Assembly: GCA_016711125.1 (NCBI GenBank) | Contig: JADJTQ010000002.1 | Coordinates: forward strand, 1,116,001 to 1,180,000 | Direction: 5' to 3' | Length of the DNA stretch: 64,000 nt | Origin: Saprospiraceae bacterium | GTDB lineage: Bacteria; Bacteroidota; Bacteroidia; Chitinophagales; Saprospiraceae | In this document: in pieces, positions 47,435 to 56,656 of the stretch | Layout: each line of letters starts with the position of its first letter | Position numbering within the stretch: position 1 is the stretch's first letter | Notes under the pieces: model-generated | Told to the model about the DNA's origin: nothing | The model's database searches: none | What the model saw: the letters and a program-made list of their open reading frames with translations, nothing else | Program-made: the position numbers and the translations under genes

Positions 47435-48520
47435 GCAAAATTTCTTTACATGCCTCGAATAATTTAGTGTATCCTTTTTTTGATTTTAAAACGGTGTCGA
47501 GATATTCTTCCAAAATCGGAAGATCATAGGTCGGGTCTTTTATACTGGCACTTATGATGCTCTCAGCAATTGGCTTAAGGCTGTTTTTTGGATAGTCAAA
47601 ATATGCTGATAATACCATACTATTGTTGACTGCTGAAATCGCTTCGGCTGTACTTAGAGTGGCCGTGGGAGATTTAATTCTTAATTCGCCATCTTCAGAT
47701 TTTCCAGAACGCAATTCCCGAAAAACCGTAATTAATTTTTTTATTTCTTCGACGCCAATTTCTTGCTGGGGTAGTTTTTTTTTTCAGCCGCAATTTGTTG
47801 GATTCGAAAGGTGACGATTTTCAATTCTTCCTCCAGGGTGGCAGGTAGTGGCAGACGCACAACATTAAAACGCCTTTGTAATGCACTGGAAAGCTCATGT
47901 ACACCCTTGTCGCGATCATTGGCAGTAGCAATGACATTAAATCCGCTTTGACCCCGGATAAATACATCCAGCTCGGGAACCGGGAGACTCTTTTCAGATA
48001 AAATAGTGATGAGTGCATCCTGTACATCAGAAGGTATCCGGGTTAGTTCCTCGATTCTTACGAGTTGGCCTTTTTCCATGGCGCGCATGACGGGACTAGG
48101 TATCAGTGCTTGCAGACTGGGTCCTTCCTGTAATAATTTTGCATAGTTCCATCCGTAGCGAATGGCATCTTCACTTGTTCCCGAGGTACCCTGCACAACT
48201 CGTGATGAATCACCCGAGATTGCTGCCGCCAAATGCTCTGAAAGCCAGGTTTTGGCGGTTCCTGGAACTCCGATCAACAATAGCGCCCGATCGGTAAGCA
48301 GGGTTGCTACAGCCAACTCAACCAATCTTCGCTCACCAAAATACTTTGGCTCAATATGGACTCCCTTGCCAGTATTGCCTCCAAGAATATATACACAAAC
48401 CATGGAAGGTGACATTGTCCAATTTTCTGGTTTTACGCTTTTATCTTCCTTGATCAGGGCTTTGAGCTCAGATGAATACTGTTCTTCGGCAAAGGCCCGG
48501 ATGAATTTTTCTTTGCTCAT
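47421..48520 (-). CDS. MoxR-type AAA+ ATPase (frameshift in T10 homopolymer)
   Basis: The first frame has Walker A GVPGTAKTWLSEHLAAAI, Walker B LVRIEELTRIPSDVQDAL, and sensor motif NVIATANDRDKGVHELSSAL followed by RRFNVVRL. It stops early at 47741 after a run of ten T on the plus strand (47775-47784). With one more base, AEKKKLPQQEIGVEEIKKLI follows and continues RSGKSEDGELRIKSPTAT to 47421. Reconstructed length about 366 residues, normal for the MoxR group that partners DUF5682. MoxR ATPases act as remodelling chaperones. The homopolymer makes an assembly error likely. Confidence 0.87.
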
Positions 48521-48570
48521 TTTATTGCTATATCAGGTCTGCAATGTATCATTAAACCGCCATTTCGACC

Positions 48571-48599
48571 GCATCACCAAAAGAGAGAGCAGAATTTAC
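48571..48599 (+). repeat. Fragment of the dispersed repeat (copy D)
   Basis: GCATCACC (shared with copy C) followed by AAGAGAGAGCAGAATTTAC (identical to copy B at 38617-38635). It lies in the 212-base gap between moxR and the DUF5691 gene, so unlike copies A to C it is inside an apparent operon. Confidence 0.55.
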
Positions 48600-48732
48600 C
48601 AGGTCCGGCTTAGTGAAAAAATTCTCCATTTTAGGGAGTACTATTCTTTCCGTCGTCTCCCCGGACCGTTGTTGGCATCCTTGCGAACAACATTAAAGAA
48701 GTTTACAAATATGACCGGGAACCATCATTGAC

Positions 48733-50250
48733 TTATGGCACGAGGACCGACAATAATTCGGAACGCAACCGTATCATATTTCTAAACTCCCAAAGAGCCT
48801 CTCCTAATTTTTGATGCCGGAAGTCGATTTCTACCCATTGAGAGAGTACTGAGTTGTTGACCCCGGGATCCAGTTGGTATTGAAGATGAGGTATCGCTAT
48901 CAAGAGATTTTCAGAATCGGTCCGGGTAAGTCTTAAGGTGAGTAAATGAAATATCTTTTCGACGATTTTGATGGATAAATCTTTCCGGATATAATGTTTA
49001 ATGCCGGAGATAATCAGCGTCAGTTTTTCAATAAAATAAGAATCATTTGTGTTCAATAGATCAATCATGATCTTTTGAGTAGTGTCGTACGATATTTCAG
49101 CCAGGAGTTTTGTCAACAGGACTTCGGTGGTATTGCCTTCCGGGTATTTATGGATCCATTGAGCGAGTATTTTTTCACCCCATGTAGACGGACTGTATAA
49201 ATTGGCTGCACAATTAACTATTATTTGATAGAGGTTCTGTAGCCGGGCATCAATCATTAAATGACAAATTATTTCATCATCTTTTAACTTAAGATGCTCA
49301 AATACTTCTTCCGGAGAAAAAAGCTGTATAATGTTCTGGAGAGGGTGTTGTAGTTTTTCTTCGCCATAATTCAAATCCTGAAGGCTGACCGGGAAAGCTT
49401 GAAACTCATTTTGATCGGAGATATTCCAAATGAGTCCTTTCTTTTTGTGCTGAATGGTTTCCCTGCAAAATTGTTGAAGGGCTTCCATAGTGGTCACCCG
49501 TTCCGGGCTTGATGATTGTAAAAGTATTTGCAGGGCCAGAGATCTTTCAAATGGTGATCTGGCATCGACAAAGGAACGTGCTATCGATTCATTGTTACGA
49601 TTTCTAAATTTTGCAGCATGGCTCAGAAACAGCTTACGATCATTTAAAGTAAGTCTGACCACCTCGTTTGCGAGTTCTGTTTCCTCCATTCGATAATGGA
49701 ATAGAGCCCAATTAAGCCGGTTGTCGGCACTGACCTTTTCGATCGTATCAAAAGTCAACTCAACCCACCAGGACCATTCGTCTTTTAATCTGGAAAGCCA
49801 ATGACTTCGTTTTCCTAACGTTTGGGTCAGTAAGTAATGTAATTCGGTTTTTGTTTTACATTGATCCAGGATGGCCGGTAGCAAGCTTGGATGGATCATT
49901 TTCTGTTGGCTTCTTAAGATTCGCAGCACTTCTTCGAGATAGGTCCAGTCGTGGTAGGATAGTGCCTCATGCACCAGGGGGGCCAATTCAAAGGTTGCCG
50001 TAGGTAGTTCTTCCGTTTCTGGCGGTGCTATTGGATCTGGTAGATGCTGATTCGGGTGGGATGCTGCTTTTTCGATGGCCAGTTGAACACTCAGAAGTTG
50101 AAAATATTGGTTCTCCCAGGACCCGTTCAGCTGCAGTCCCAGCTCTCTTGCCCAACGGTCCAGATCCGATTGTCTCGACCGGTTAGAACCACCTTTGGCG
50201 ATTTCCATTAGATTGGATAATAAGTCCGAATTCCCTGGTTCGTCATTCAT
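48733..50250 (-). CDS. DUF5691 family protein
   Basis: 505 residues, mostly helical, rich in Leu-based repeats (LAPLVHEALSYHDWTYLEEV, LHYLLTQTLGKRSHWLSRLK, LNWALFHYRMEETELANEV). The NDRKLFLSH and SFVDARSPFERSLALQILL blocks match the DUF5691 proteins that occur upstream of MoxR and DUF5682. Probably a HEAT-like scaffold; no catalytic motif seen. First gene of the minus-strand set; it starts divergently from atpD with 123 bases between the start codons. Confidence 0.75.
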   Translation of the reverse strand: MNDEPGNSDLLSNLMEIAKGGSNRSRQSDLDRWARELGLQLNGSWENQYFQLLSVQLAIEKAASHPNQHLPDPIAPPETEELPTATFELAPLVHEALSYHDWTYLEEVLRILRSQQKMIHPSLLPAILDQCKTKTELHYLLTQTLGKRSHWLSRLKDEWSWWVELTFDTIEKVSADNRLNWALFHYRMEETELANEVVRLTLNDRKLFLSHAAKFRNRNNESIARSFVDARSPFERSLALQILLQSSSPERVTTMEALQQFCRETIQHKKKGLIWNISDQNEFQAFPVSLQDLNYGEEKLQHPLQNIIQLFSPEEVFEHLKLKDDEIICHLMIDARLQNLYQIIVNCAANLYSPSTWGEKILAQWIHKYPEGNTTEVLLTKLLAEISYDTTQKIMIDLLNTNDSYFIEKLTLIISGIKHYIRKDLSIKIVEKIFHLLTLRLTRTDSENLLIAIPHLQYQLDPGVNNSVLSQWVEIDFRHQKLGEALWEFRNMIRLRSELLSVLVP

Positions 50251-50303
50251 GCACGATCGATCTTTTTCAGCTTTGCCTTTTGCTTGAATCTATCCACCTC
50301 ACC

Positions 50304-50333
50304 TTTGTTAATTGACCAAAAGATATATCTTTG
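50304..50333 (+). promoter_or_regulatory. Bacteroidota-type promoter of atpD
   Basis: TTTG at 50304-50307 and TATCTTTG at 50326-50333 fit the -33 TTTG and -7 TAnnTTTG elements with an 18-base spacer. The atpD ATG follows 40 bases later. Confidence 0.6.
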
Positions 50334-50373
50334 CAGCGATTTTCAAATCCTATCCAAAAAAAGTGAACAATTT

Positions 50374-51898
50374 ATGTCAAATATAGGTAGAGTTAAGCAG
50401 GTAATCGGACCAGTTGTAGATGTTAGTTTTGCCGGAGAGGGGGTTATTTTACCTGAGATTTTAAGTGCATTGAGCATTCAAAGAGAAAATGGGGATACGT
50501 TAATTCTAGAATGCCAGCAGCACTTAGGGGAAGATAGTGTTCGAGCTATAGCCATGGATGCCACGGATGGTTTGACCAGAGGCACCGAGGTACTGGATAC
50601 CGGTAAGCCGATTTCCATGCCGACTGGTGCACACATTCGCGGCAGGCTGTTTAACGTGGTTGGTGAAACAATAGATGGGATTGGTAAAATCGAAAAGGAC
50701 GAGCATAGTTACTCGATTCACCGAAAGCCACCAAGTTATGAGGATCTCTCTACCGAAACTGAAGTTTTGTATACCGGTATTAAGGTAATCGACCTGGTTG
50801 AGCCCTATCCCAAAGGTGGTAAAATAGGCCTTTTTGGAGGAGCAGGAGTCGGAAAGACCGTACTGATCATGGAGTTGATCAACAATATCGCAAAGGGGTA
50901 TGACGGAATCTCCGTTTTTGCTGGCGTAGGTGAACGTACCCGTGAAGGAAATGACTTATTGAGGGAAATGATCGAGGCCAATGTGATTAGATATGGTGCA
51001 GACTTTAAGAAGTCAATGGAAGAAGGCGGATGGGATCTTTCAAAAGTTGATATGAAAGAACTTGCTAAATCACAGGGTACCCTGGTGTTTGGTCAAATGA
51101 ATGAATCTCCTGGTGCCCGAGCAAGGGTAGCTTTGTCAGGTTTGACAGTGGCTGAGTATTATCGTGACGGAGACCTTAGCGATCCGAATGGTGGTCGTGA
51201 TATTTTGTTTTTTATTGATAATATCTTTCGATTTACTCAGGCTGGATCTGAAGTATCAGCTCTTTTAGGCCGGATGCCATCAGCGGTAGGGTATCAACCA
51301 ACATTGGCTACGGAGATGGGAGTGATGCAGGAGCGTATCACTTCGACCAAACGGGGTTCAATTACATCGGTGCAGGCTGTCTATGTACCTGCCGACGACT
51401 TGACTGACCCAGCTCCAGCAACCACTTTTGCGCATCTTGATGCTACCACCGTACTGGATCGGAAACTGGCTTCCCCGGGAATTTATCCGGCGATTGATCC
51501 TCTTAGTAGCTCATCACGTATTATGGATATTAATACCCTTGGCGAGGAGCATTACCGCACTGCCCAATCGGTGAAGGGAATTCTTCAACGATACAAGGAG
51601 TTGCAAGACATCATTGCCATTTTGGGGATGGAAGAACTATCAGAAGAAGATAAATTGATTGTGCACCGGGCGCGTAGAGTGCAGCGGTTTTTATCTCAGC
51701 CATTTCACGTAGCAGAAGCCTTTACCGGTTTGGCCGGCGTTTTGGTACCCCTTGAGGGAAACGATTAAGGGTTTTAACATGATCATGGACGGAGAAGTTG
51801 ATGAATATCCTGAAGCTGCTTTTAACCTGGTCGGCACTATTGATGATGCGATCGCTAAGGGCAAAAAACTAATCGAAGAAGCAAAAGCCGACGCCTAA
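50374..51898 (+). CDS. atpD: F1F0 ATP synthase subunit beta (3' frameshift)
   Basis: Catalytic subunit of F1. Start at ATG 50374 (MSNIGRVKQVIGPVVDVSFA). The P-loop GGAGVGKTVLIMELINNIAK is near residue 155, followed by VGERTREGNDL, the Walker B region DILFFIDNIFRFTQAGSEVS and the ALLGRMPSAVGYQPTLATEM segment. The uninterrupted frame stops at 51768 after VLVPLEGND. Removing one G from GGG at 51756-51758 gives LEETIKGFNMIMDGEVDEYP and AAFNLVGTIDDAIAKGKKL, ending at the TAA at 51896-51898. This restores the normal 507 residues. Since atpD should be indispensable for respiration, the frameshift is most likely an assembly error. The stop overlaps the atpC ATG (TAATG). Confidence 0.96.
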
Positions 51899-52149
51899 TG
51901 ATCATCAGTGTACTATCACCTGAGAAGGAAATATTTTCGGGCGAAATAACATCGGTTAAAGTTCCTGGTACCACCGGTCAATTTGAAGTCCTGCAAAACC
52001 ACGCCCCCATCGTTGCCGCTCTTGCCGAAGGCTCAGTTCGCATCAAAAAGGCGAACGGAGAAACCCTCAGCTTTGATATTAAAAAAGGCTTCATCGAGGT
52101 GCTTTATAACCAAATCTCGCTTCTAGTCCAGGTGACAGAAAGCAATTAG
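51898..52149 (+). CDS. atpC: F1F0 ATP synthase subunit epsilon
   Basis: 83 residues containing only the N-terminal beta-sandwich, the short form usual in Bacteroidota. Typical blocks are SPEKEIFSGEITSVKVPGTT, GQFEVLQNHAPIVAALAEG and FIEVLYNQISLLV. The start ATG overlaps the corrected atpD stop by one base. In this phylum atpD and atpC are commonly separated from the rest of the ATP synthase genes, as here. Confidence 0.94.
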   Translation: MIISVLSPEKEIFSGEITSVKVPGTTGQFEVLQNHAPIVAALAEGSVRIKKANGETLSFDIKKGFIEVLYNQISLLVQVTESN

Positions 52150-52439
52150 CAAGCCTCCTAATTAAAAATCGTGGTACGAGAGTCTGGTGGACTTAAGACT
52201 GTTGAAGCTGATGCATTGTGACTTAATTAAGATCGTGGGTGGGTGCCATCCCTTGAGATAGATAGCATTAAACCTTCCTGGCTTTTCGTGGTTTTACCTT
52301 TCATAGTACGCTTTACAAAATCAGAGCAAATCTTCCAGCATTGAAGGTGGCCTGCCAAAATTTAAAGAGTGTCTAAACTATTTATTGGCAAATCCGTTAC
52401 TATGGTAGTGCTAAAATTCCGAAACTTATTCTGCCTATA

Positions 52440-52781
52440 ATGCAATGTGACAAAGAAAAGAGGGAGGTGGCGCAAGCGGGCCTATTAGAAAAGTATGTTT
52501 TAGGCTTGTGTAATGCCTCTGAAAAGGAAGCGATTGAAAAGCTCATCAAGGCTAATCCTGCTATCGGTAACCAAATAGGTCAGATGAAGAAGGCAGTTAA
52601 GTGCTACTGTGGTTCTTGTCACTCCGACAAAGTGAAATCGATTCTTAGTGGCAGGAATCAAACATCGCAAAACCCCAACCCGGAAATGAAAAGCAATAGC
52701 CTTGGGGTATCCCGGACCTCTGGCAGCGTGATTGCGAACTCACTAGCTTGTATTCGGGAGTTTCCGCCAGTAAAACGATAA
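52440..52781 (+). CDS. Anti-sigma-factor-like N-terminal fragment
   Basis: 113 residues. GLLEKYVLGLCNASEKEAIE and IKANPAIGNQIGQMKKAV match the start of RskA-type anti-sigma factors (L..YVLG.....E...E.....P.......). The typical transmembrane helix and outer domain are missing; after residue 60 the sequence becomes low in similarity. It is either truncated or shifted. No sigma factor gene is adjacent. The gap before it (52150-52439) is empty to my reading. Confidence 0.5.
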   Translation: MQCDKEKREVAQAGLLEKYVLGLCNASEKEAIEKLIKANPAIGNQIGQMKKAVKCYCGSCHSDKVKSILSGRNQTSQNPNPEMKSNSLGVSRTSGSVIANSLACIREFPPVKR

Positions 52782-52923
52782 TTCAACCTAAGACCAGAGA
52801 TTCGTCTAATTGATCGCTCGATTGGTGCTATCTTAATCCTTACCTGATCACAACTATATCGACAAAGTTTTTCGCTGAATACCAAAGATGCATTCATGTC
52901 AACTGCTTTTTTTTTAACTTTAA

Positions 52924-53201
52924 CGGTATGACTGTGCAAGCGAGGTTGAGGCAGCCAACAGAATAGCTTTCAGCTACGGGGATCTTTTGAGCAACATATC
53001 ACTGAGCCTGGCGTCAGGTTTATATGCGAGAGCACCCACCCTGGATTCCAAAGCTTTACGCACAAAGGGTTATTACCTGATGATAGATGATCCCACCTCG
53101 GACCGATCAACGCAATCTTTTTTGATCAGCCACTCGGTACCATATGGGGTAGTGCCAGTAATCATGGAGAAGATTACGGTATTGGCTGGCAGTATCTGTA
53201 A
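52924..53201 (+). pseudogene. Unrecognised gene fragment, frameshifted
   Basis: After a stop at 52921 the frame reads CASEVEAANRIAFSYGDLLS, SGLYARAPTLDSKALRTKGY and YLMIDDPTSDRSTQSFLISH. After one shift near 53155-53165 it ends NHGEDYGIGWQYL with a TAA at 53199-53201. The composition is protein-like with a consistent end, but no start or known family could be assigned. It may be the C-terminal remnant of a larger gene. Confidence 0.4.
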
Positions 53202-53365
53202 GCCCATCAGGATTGCAGATCCGAGCTGAAGATTCGGTCAAGTAGTCAATTTTAACGCCTCAGAAAAACTAATTTATTACTGATTAAGCCATTAGATAGA
53301 AAAATTAACTACGACATCAAACTATTCCCCGGATCACTTATTTCCACTTAACGACTCAACTAATT

Positions 53366-54358
53366 ATGAACTATCGAAAATTTGGAAAAACAGAATTACT
53401 CGTCAGTGAGATCGGATTTGGGGCCTGGGCTATCGGTGGTCCTGCCGAAGTGGGTGGCATGGCCATTGGTTGGGGTAACACTGATGATCGAGAGTCTGTT
53501 TCCGCAATCCGGCAGGCTTTAGATCTGGTGATCACTTTTTTTGATACGGCCGATTTTTATGGAGTGGGGCACTCGGAAGAGTTGTTGGGTCAGGAGTTAA
53601 AAAAAGAAAAAGACATATTGATTGCCAGTAAAGTGGGTCATCGAAAAAGTGCGGAAAATAAAATTGTGCTGGACTATTCCTATGAATATATCATGTCGGC
53701 TTGTGAGGCTAGCTTGAGAAGATTGCAACGAGAACAAATTGATTATTATCAACTACATACCGCCAAAGTAACGGATCTGGAAAATGGTGCATGCCTTGAG
53801 GCCATGCAAAGACTGGCTAGCGAGGGCAAAGTTCGCCATTGGGGAGTTTCGTTAAATACATTTAATCCATTTCCGGAGGCCGAATACCTCTTTCGATATA
53901 AATTAGGCGACGGATTTCAGTTAGTGCTTAATCTGATCAATCAAACTGCGTTGCCGATCGTTGATGACGCAGAAAAGAAAGGTTTTGGTGTGATTGCAAG
54001 AATGCCGTTGCAATTTGGACTTCTCACAGGTAAATTTACTTCCGCAAGTACTTTTAATAAAGACGACCATCGATCATTTCGGATCACTCCTAACATTTTA
54101 CAGCAATCGGAAGATGTGCTCAAGCCGGTCTGGGAGCTTGCCGAGAAGTATAGTACCACTAAGACTGGCTTAAGCCTTTCGTATATTTTAAGTTATTCGG
54201 GTATTTCAACGGTCATTCCCGGATTGCGCACCAAAAAACAGGTAAAGCAAAATGTGGAACAGTTGGTGAGAATCTCAACGGAAGATTGTAGCTTCATTGA
54301 AGACCTGTTTGCCGAACGGATGAGTGTCCTATTAAAATTAATGAAGGAAGTAGGCTAA
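53366..54358 (+). CDS. Aldo/keto reductase
   Basis: 330 residues, TIM-barrel NADPH oxidoreductase. Starts MNYRKFGKTELLVSEIGFGA. The catalytic tetrad is visible: Asp and Tyr in FFDTADFYGVGHSEELLG, Lys in LIASKVGHRKS, and His in YYQLHTAK. The cofactor-binding end is ISTVIPGLRTKKQVKQN. The group resembles bacterial general-stress aldo/keto reductases. Convergent with the DUF1080 gene, with only 3 bases between them. Confidence 0.93.
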   Translation: MNYRKFGKTELLVSEIGFGAWAIGGPAEVGGMAIGWGNTDDRESVSAIRQALDLVITFFDTADFYGVGHSEELLGQELKKEKDILIASKVGHRKSAENKIVLDYSYEYIMSACEASLRRLQREQIDYYQLHTAKVTDLENGACLEAMQRLASEGKVRHWGVSLNTFNPFPEAEYLFRYKLGDGFQLVLNLINQTALPIVDDAEKKGFGVIARMPLQFGLLTGKFTSASTFNKDDHRSFRITPNILQQSEDVLKPVWELAEKYSTTKTGLSLSYILSYSGISTVIPGLRTKKQVKQNVEQLVRISTEDCSFIEDLFAERMSVLLKLMKEVG

Positions 54359-54361
54359 GAA

Positions 54362-54946
54362 TCACAAGGTACCCAAGGTTAAATTCCGGTACTCAATACT
54401 CATTTCTCTTCCAGGATGCAATTGGATGCCGATCGGTCCTTCCTCGGAGGCTGTCTCGGAAGTGTATTGCATCACTTCGACACCATTGAGCCAGGCCGTG
54501 TACTGATTGCCCATCGCTTTGACCTGAATCGTATTCCAATCATCGAGATTGAGGAGGTCCTTGACTCCACTTGCCTCTACAGGATACCCTTTGCCAGGAA
54601 TATATGGTGAACAAGTCATATCTCTTTTTAATGATCCGGAAATACCAATCTGGATCTGATCATTTTCGTTGCGGATAAAAAAGCCGGAATCAACCGTACC
54701 CTTGCCAAATTTAAAATCCCCCTTGATGATAAAGTCCTTATATGATTTTTCTGTCCATAGAATGTCTCCTTTTTTCTCCGGATCATTCATCACCAATAAA
54801 ACACCATCATTCGCTTTCCAGGCCTCCTTTACCTCCGGCGTAGCCCAACCGGTTAGATCTTTTCCGTTAAAAATCGACTTCATCTCAGGCTCCTGAGCGA
54901 AAGTGATCAAAGGAAGTATAAATAGTAGGATAAACAGATTTTTCAT
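54362..54946 (-). CDS. Secreted DUF1080 (3-keto-disaccharide hydrolase) protein
   Basis: 194 residues with signal peptide MKNLFILLFILPLITFAQ. The mature part begins MKSIFNGKDLTGWATPE, and contains KDFIIKGDFKFGKGTVDSGF, FIRNE and IGIQLHPGREMSIEYRNL, the concanavalin-like DUF1080 fold. Relatives act on 3-keto-glycosides. The usual partner oxidoreductase is not adjacent. Typically about 200-230 residues, so this is a compact member. Confidence 0.87.
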   Translation of the reverse strand: MKNLFILLFILPLITFAQEPEMKSIFNGKDLTGWATPEVKEAWKANDGVLLVMNDPEKKGDILWTEKSYKDFIIKGDFKFGKGTVDSGFFIRNENDQIQIGISGSLKRDMTCSPYIPGKGYPVEASGVKDLLNLDDWNTIQVKAMGNQYTAWLNGVEVMQYTSETASEEGPIGIQLHPGREMSIEYRNLTLGTL

Positions 54947-55241
54947 GATGATCTTTTAATTAGAAGTAAGCATGACAAGATAAGACTTTTACTTGAGTGT
55001 GAATTTTGAGTGTTTGATCACGTGTGCATGACCAATCTCCCTCAAGCAACGCACCGGAAAAGCATTGGACGAGCCCCCACTTGATTTTCTTGGTCAAAAA
55101 TCATAGATCCAGAGAAAATAATTTTCGCAAGCTTATTGAGATACAATCCAAGGACCTTAAACAACAAATTGAAAGATAGGATGGCAAAAAGCTAACAAAC
55201 ATTAACGTAAAGAAGAACGACTAGAGCAGCGACATACCAAA

Positions 55242-55495
55242 GGCCTTCAAAGAAGGCCTAGGATCGGCCTTCGGCATTTTAGGCGAAATAGACGAAAAAT
55301 CCGTTAAAAACAAAATGGTGTTTGAGCTGATCTGAACGATCACAGCAAGCAGGAAAACCAAATAATCCCGGACTATGCGGCAAGGTAGGAAGACAAAGAG
55401 CGAGTTTCATTTTGTTTAGGATTTTAGGTTATTTCGTCGTTAAGAAATGCCGAAAGCCTTGACTCTTTGGTTCTTTTGGGTCAAGCCAAAAGAAC
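55242..55495. repeat. MITE/REP-like intergenic element
   Basis: Contains a perfect hairpin GGCCTTC-AAA-GAAGGCC (55242-55258). GGCCTTCGGCATTT (55266-55279) is inverted as AAATGCCGAAAGCC at 55445-55458 with one mismatch. A second perfect hairpin GTTCTTTTGG/CCAAAAGAAC lies at 55470-55479 and 55486-55495. There is no open frame inside. The terminal inverted repeats around about 190 bases suggest a small non-autonomous mobile element. Flanking sequence 54947-55241 and 55496-55641 holds nothing recognisable. Confidence 0.55.
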
Positions 55496-55641
55496 AAACA
55501 AATAAAATCAAATTTTTTCCCTGGTTTTTACATATTAGGGAAATATGTCATACACACTTTGATCACTAGCTAAAACCTCATGATCTCTTCGTAGGTGTAA
55601 TTTTTATTTAAAGAACTCCTCACCTTCACGCCAGCGGAAGA

Positions 55642-55901
55642 CTAGTAATGATATCGACAAGCTGCCATGATCAATTGATCCTGTCTGATCTTATAGATAA
55701 GTCGATATTCTTTATTGATTCTCCCCGACCAGTGACACGTCATTGGTACCCACTAAAGGGTTCGGGTTTGCCAGTCCCATTAAAAGGATTCCGCATGACT
55801 CCCTGCATCAACTTATTGATTTTATGAAATATGACCCGGTCAGTCTTTTGCCAATATATATAATCTTCCCAAGCTGATTTATGGCATGAAATAATCTTCA
55901 C
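55642..55901 (-). CDS. YoeB-family toxin (mRNA interferase), frameshifted
   Basis: GTG start at 55901-55899 overlaps the antitoxin stop as GTGA. The first part reads KIISCHKSAWEDYIYWQKTD, RVIFHKINKLMQGVMRNPFN and GTGKPEPFSGYQ, then a TGA. Shifting one base gives HWSGRINKEYRLIYKIRQDQ and LIMAACRYHY with a TAG at 55644-55642. The W..Y.YWQ.TD, KIN.L..........F.G.GKPEP, WS.RI..E.RL.Y and C.YHY blocks are those of YoeB ribosome-dependent RNases. Reconstructed length is about 86 residues. One base is missing near 55735-55760. Toxin activity is inferred from homology. Confidence 0.8.
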
Positions 55902-56209
55902 AAAAGAAGATTTTTCTGGACCAGGTTCATTGAATTCTCAATGTCTTCAATAGCGGAGTCGAGGCGTTGACGATTTGTCTTTGATGCCATAAGGTACAAG
56001 GTTTCTGGAATGCTATTGAAGCTCCTAAAGGAGATCATGACCACATCACGGTCATCTGCCCGGGCTAGGATCACCGTTTCATCATTTTTATGAATGACGT
56101 CCAAGGTTTCCTTCATAGACTTACGAAATTCCGTGATATTTTTTACAATCAGTCTGTACTTAAAAGTGTAATTATTCTGGACAACCGCGTTGTGCAAATA
56201 ATAGTTCAT
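55898..56209 (-). CDS. YefM/Phd-type antitoxin
   Basis: The conserved part begins near ITEFRKSMKETLDVIHKNDE, then TVILARADDRDVVMISFRSF, NSIPETLYLMASKTNRQRLD and SAIEDIENSMN. This fits YefM, which neutralises YoeB and represses its own promoter. The open frame extends 25 residues further upstream than the family, so the true start is probably internal and not resolved. Translationally coupled to the toxin by GTGA. Confidence 0.83.
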   Translation of the reverse strand: MNYYLHNAVVQNNYTFKYRLIVKNITEFRKSMKETLDVIHKNDETVILARADDRDVVMISFRSFNSIPETLYLMASKTNRQRLDSAIEDIENSMNLVQKNLLL

Positions 56210-56466
56210 ATCATTTTATGAGTGTGAATTGAATCTTCAGCCTTTTCGTACCAAGAGCGAATTTCAATACTGTATTCTTCAATGTAACATATGTGTCAGC
56301 ATGATGCCCCTTTAGCCTTACTATCTCGGTCTAAAACTTACTCTAAATGCTGCAATCCAAATAATGCATATTAAGATGTGTATGTGGATATTTTACTAAA
56401 TATTGATACCTGCTTATGCCAAAAAGAAGAGACATGGTATTCCGCTGAGGACAGGTGCTGGTAAAA

Positions 56467-56523
56467 CCTGGTGCCTTATTTACTGCTGGATGACTCGACT
56501 ATTCGGCACCAGGTACCTTACCC
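56467..56523. repeat. 9-bp perfect inverted repeat
   Basis: CCTGGTGCC (56467-56475) and GGCACCAGG (56515-56523) are exact inverse complements separated by 39 bases. It lies between the toxin-antitoxin pair and lpxH. The rest of 56210-56656 is without a recognisable gene. Role unknown. Confidence 0.5.
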
Positions 56524-56656
56524 TTTGGATCTTGAGATTTCTCTATTGAGTGACGAGTCGGGAAGTGATCGAAAATCCTAAATCTACGTTCCTGGTTCGT
56601 TTTATAAAGGATGTCTTCGCTTTTTCTCTCCGGTCTAAAAGATTATCTTCGGCCCA

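Noticed and set aside
52658..52939. Minus-strand open frame overlapping the anti-sigma-like gene
   Set aside because: It overlaps a better-supported frame and has no motif.
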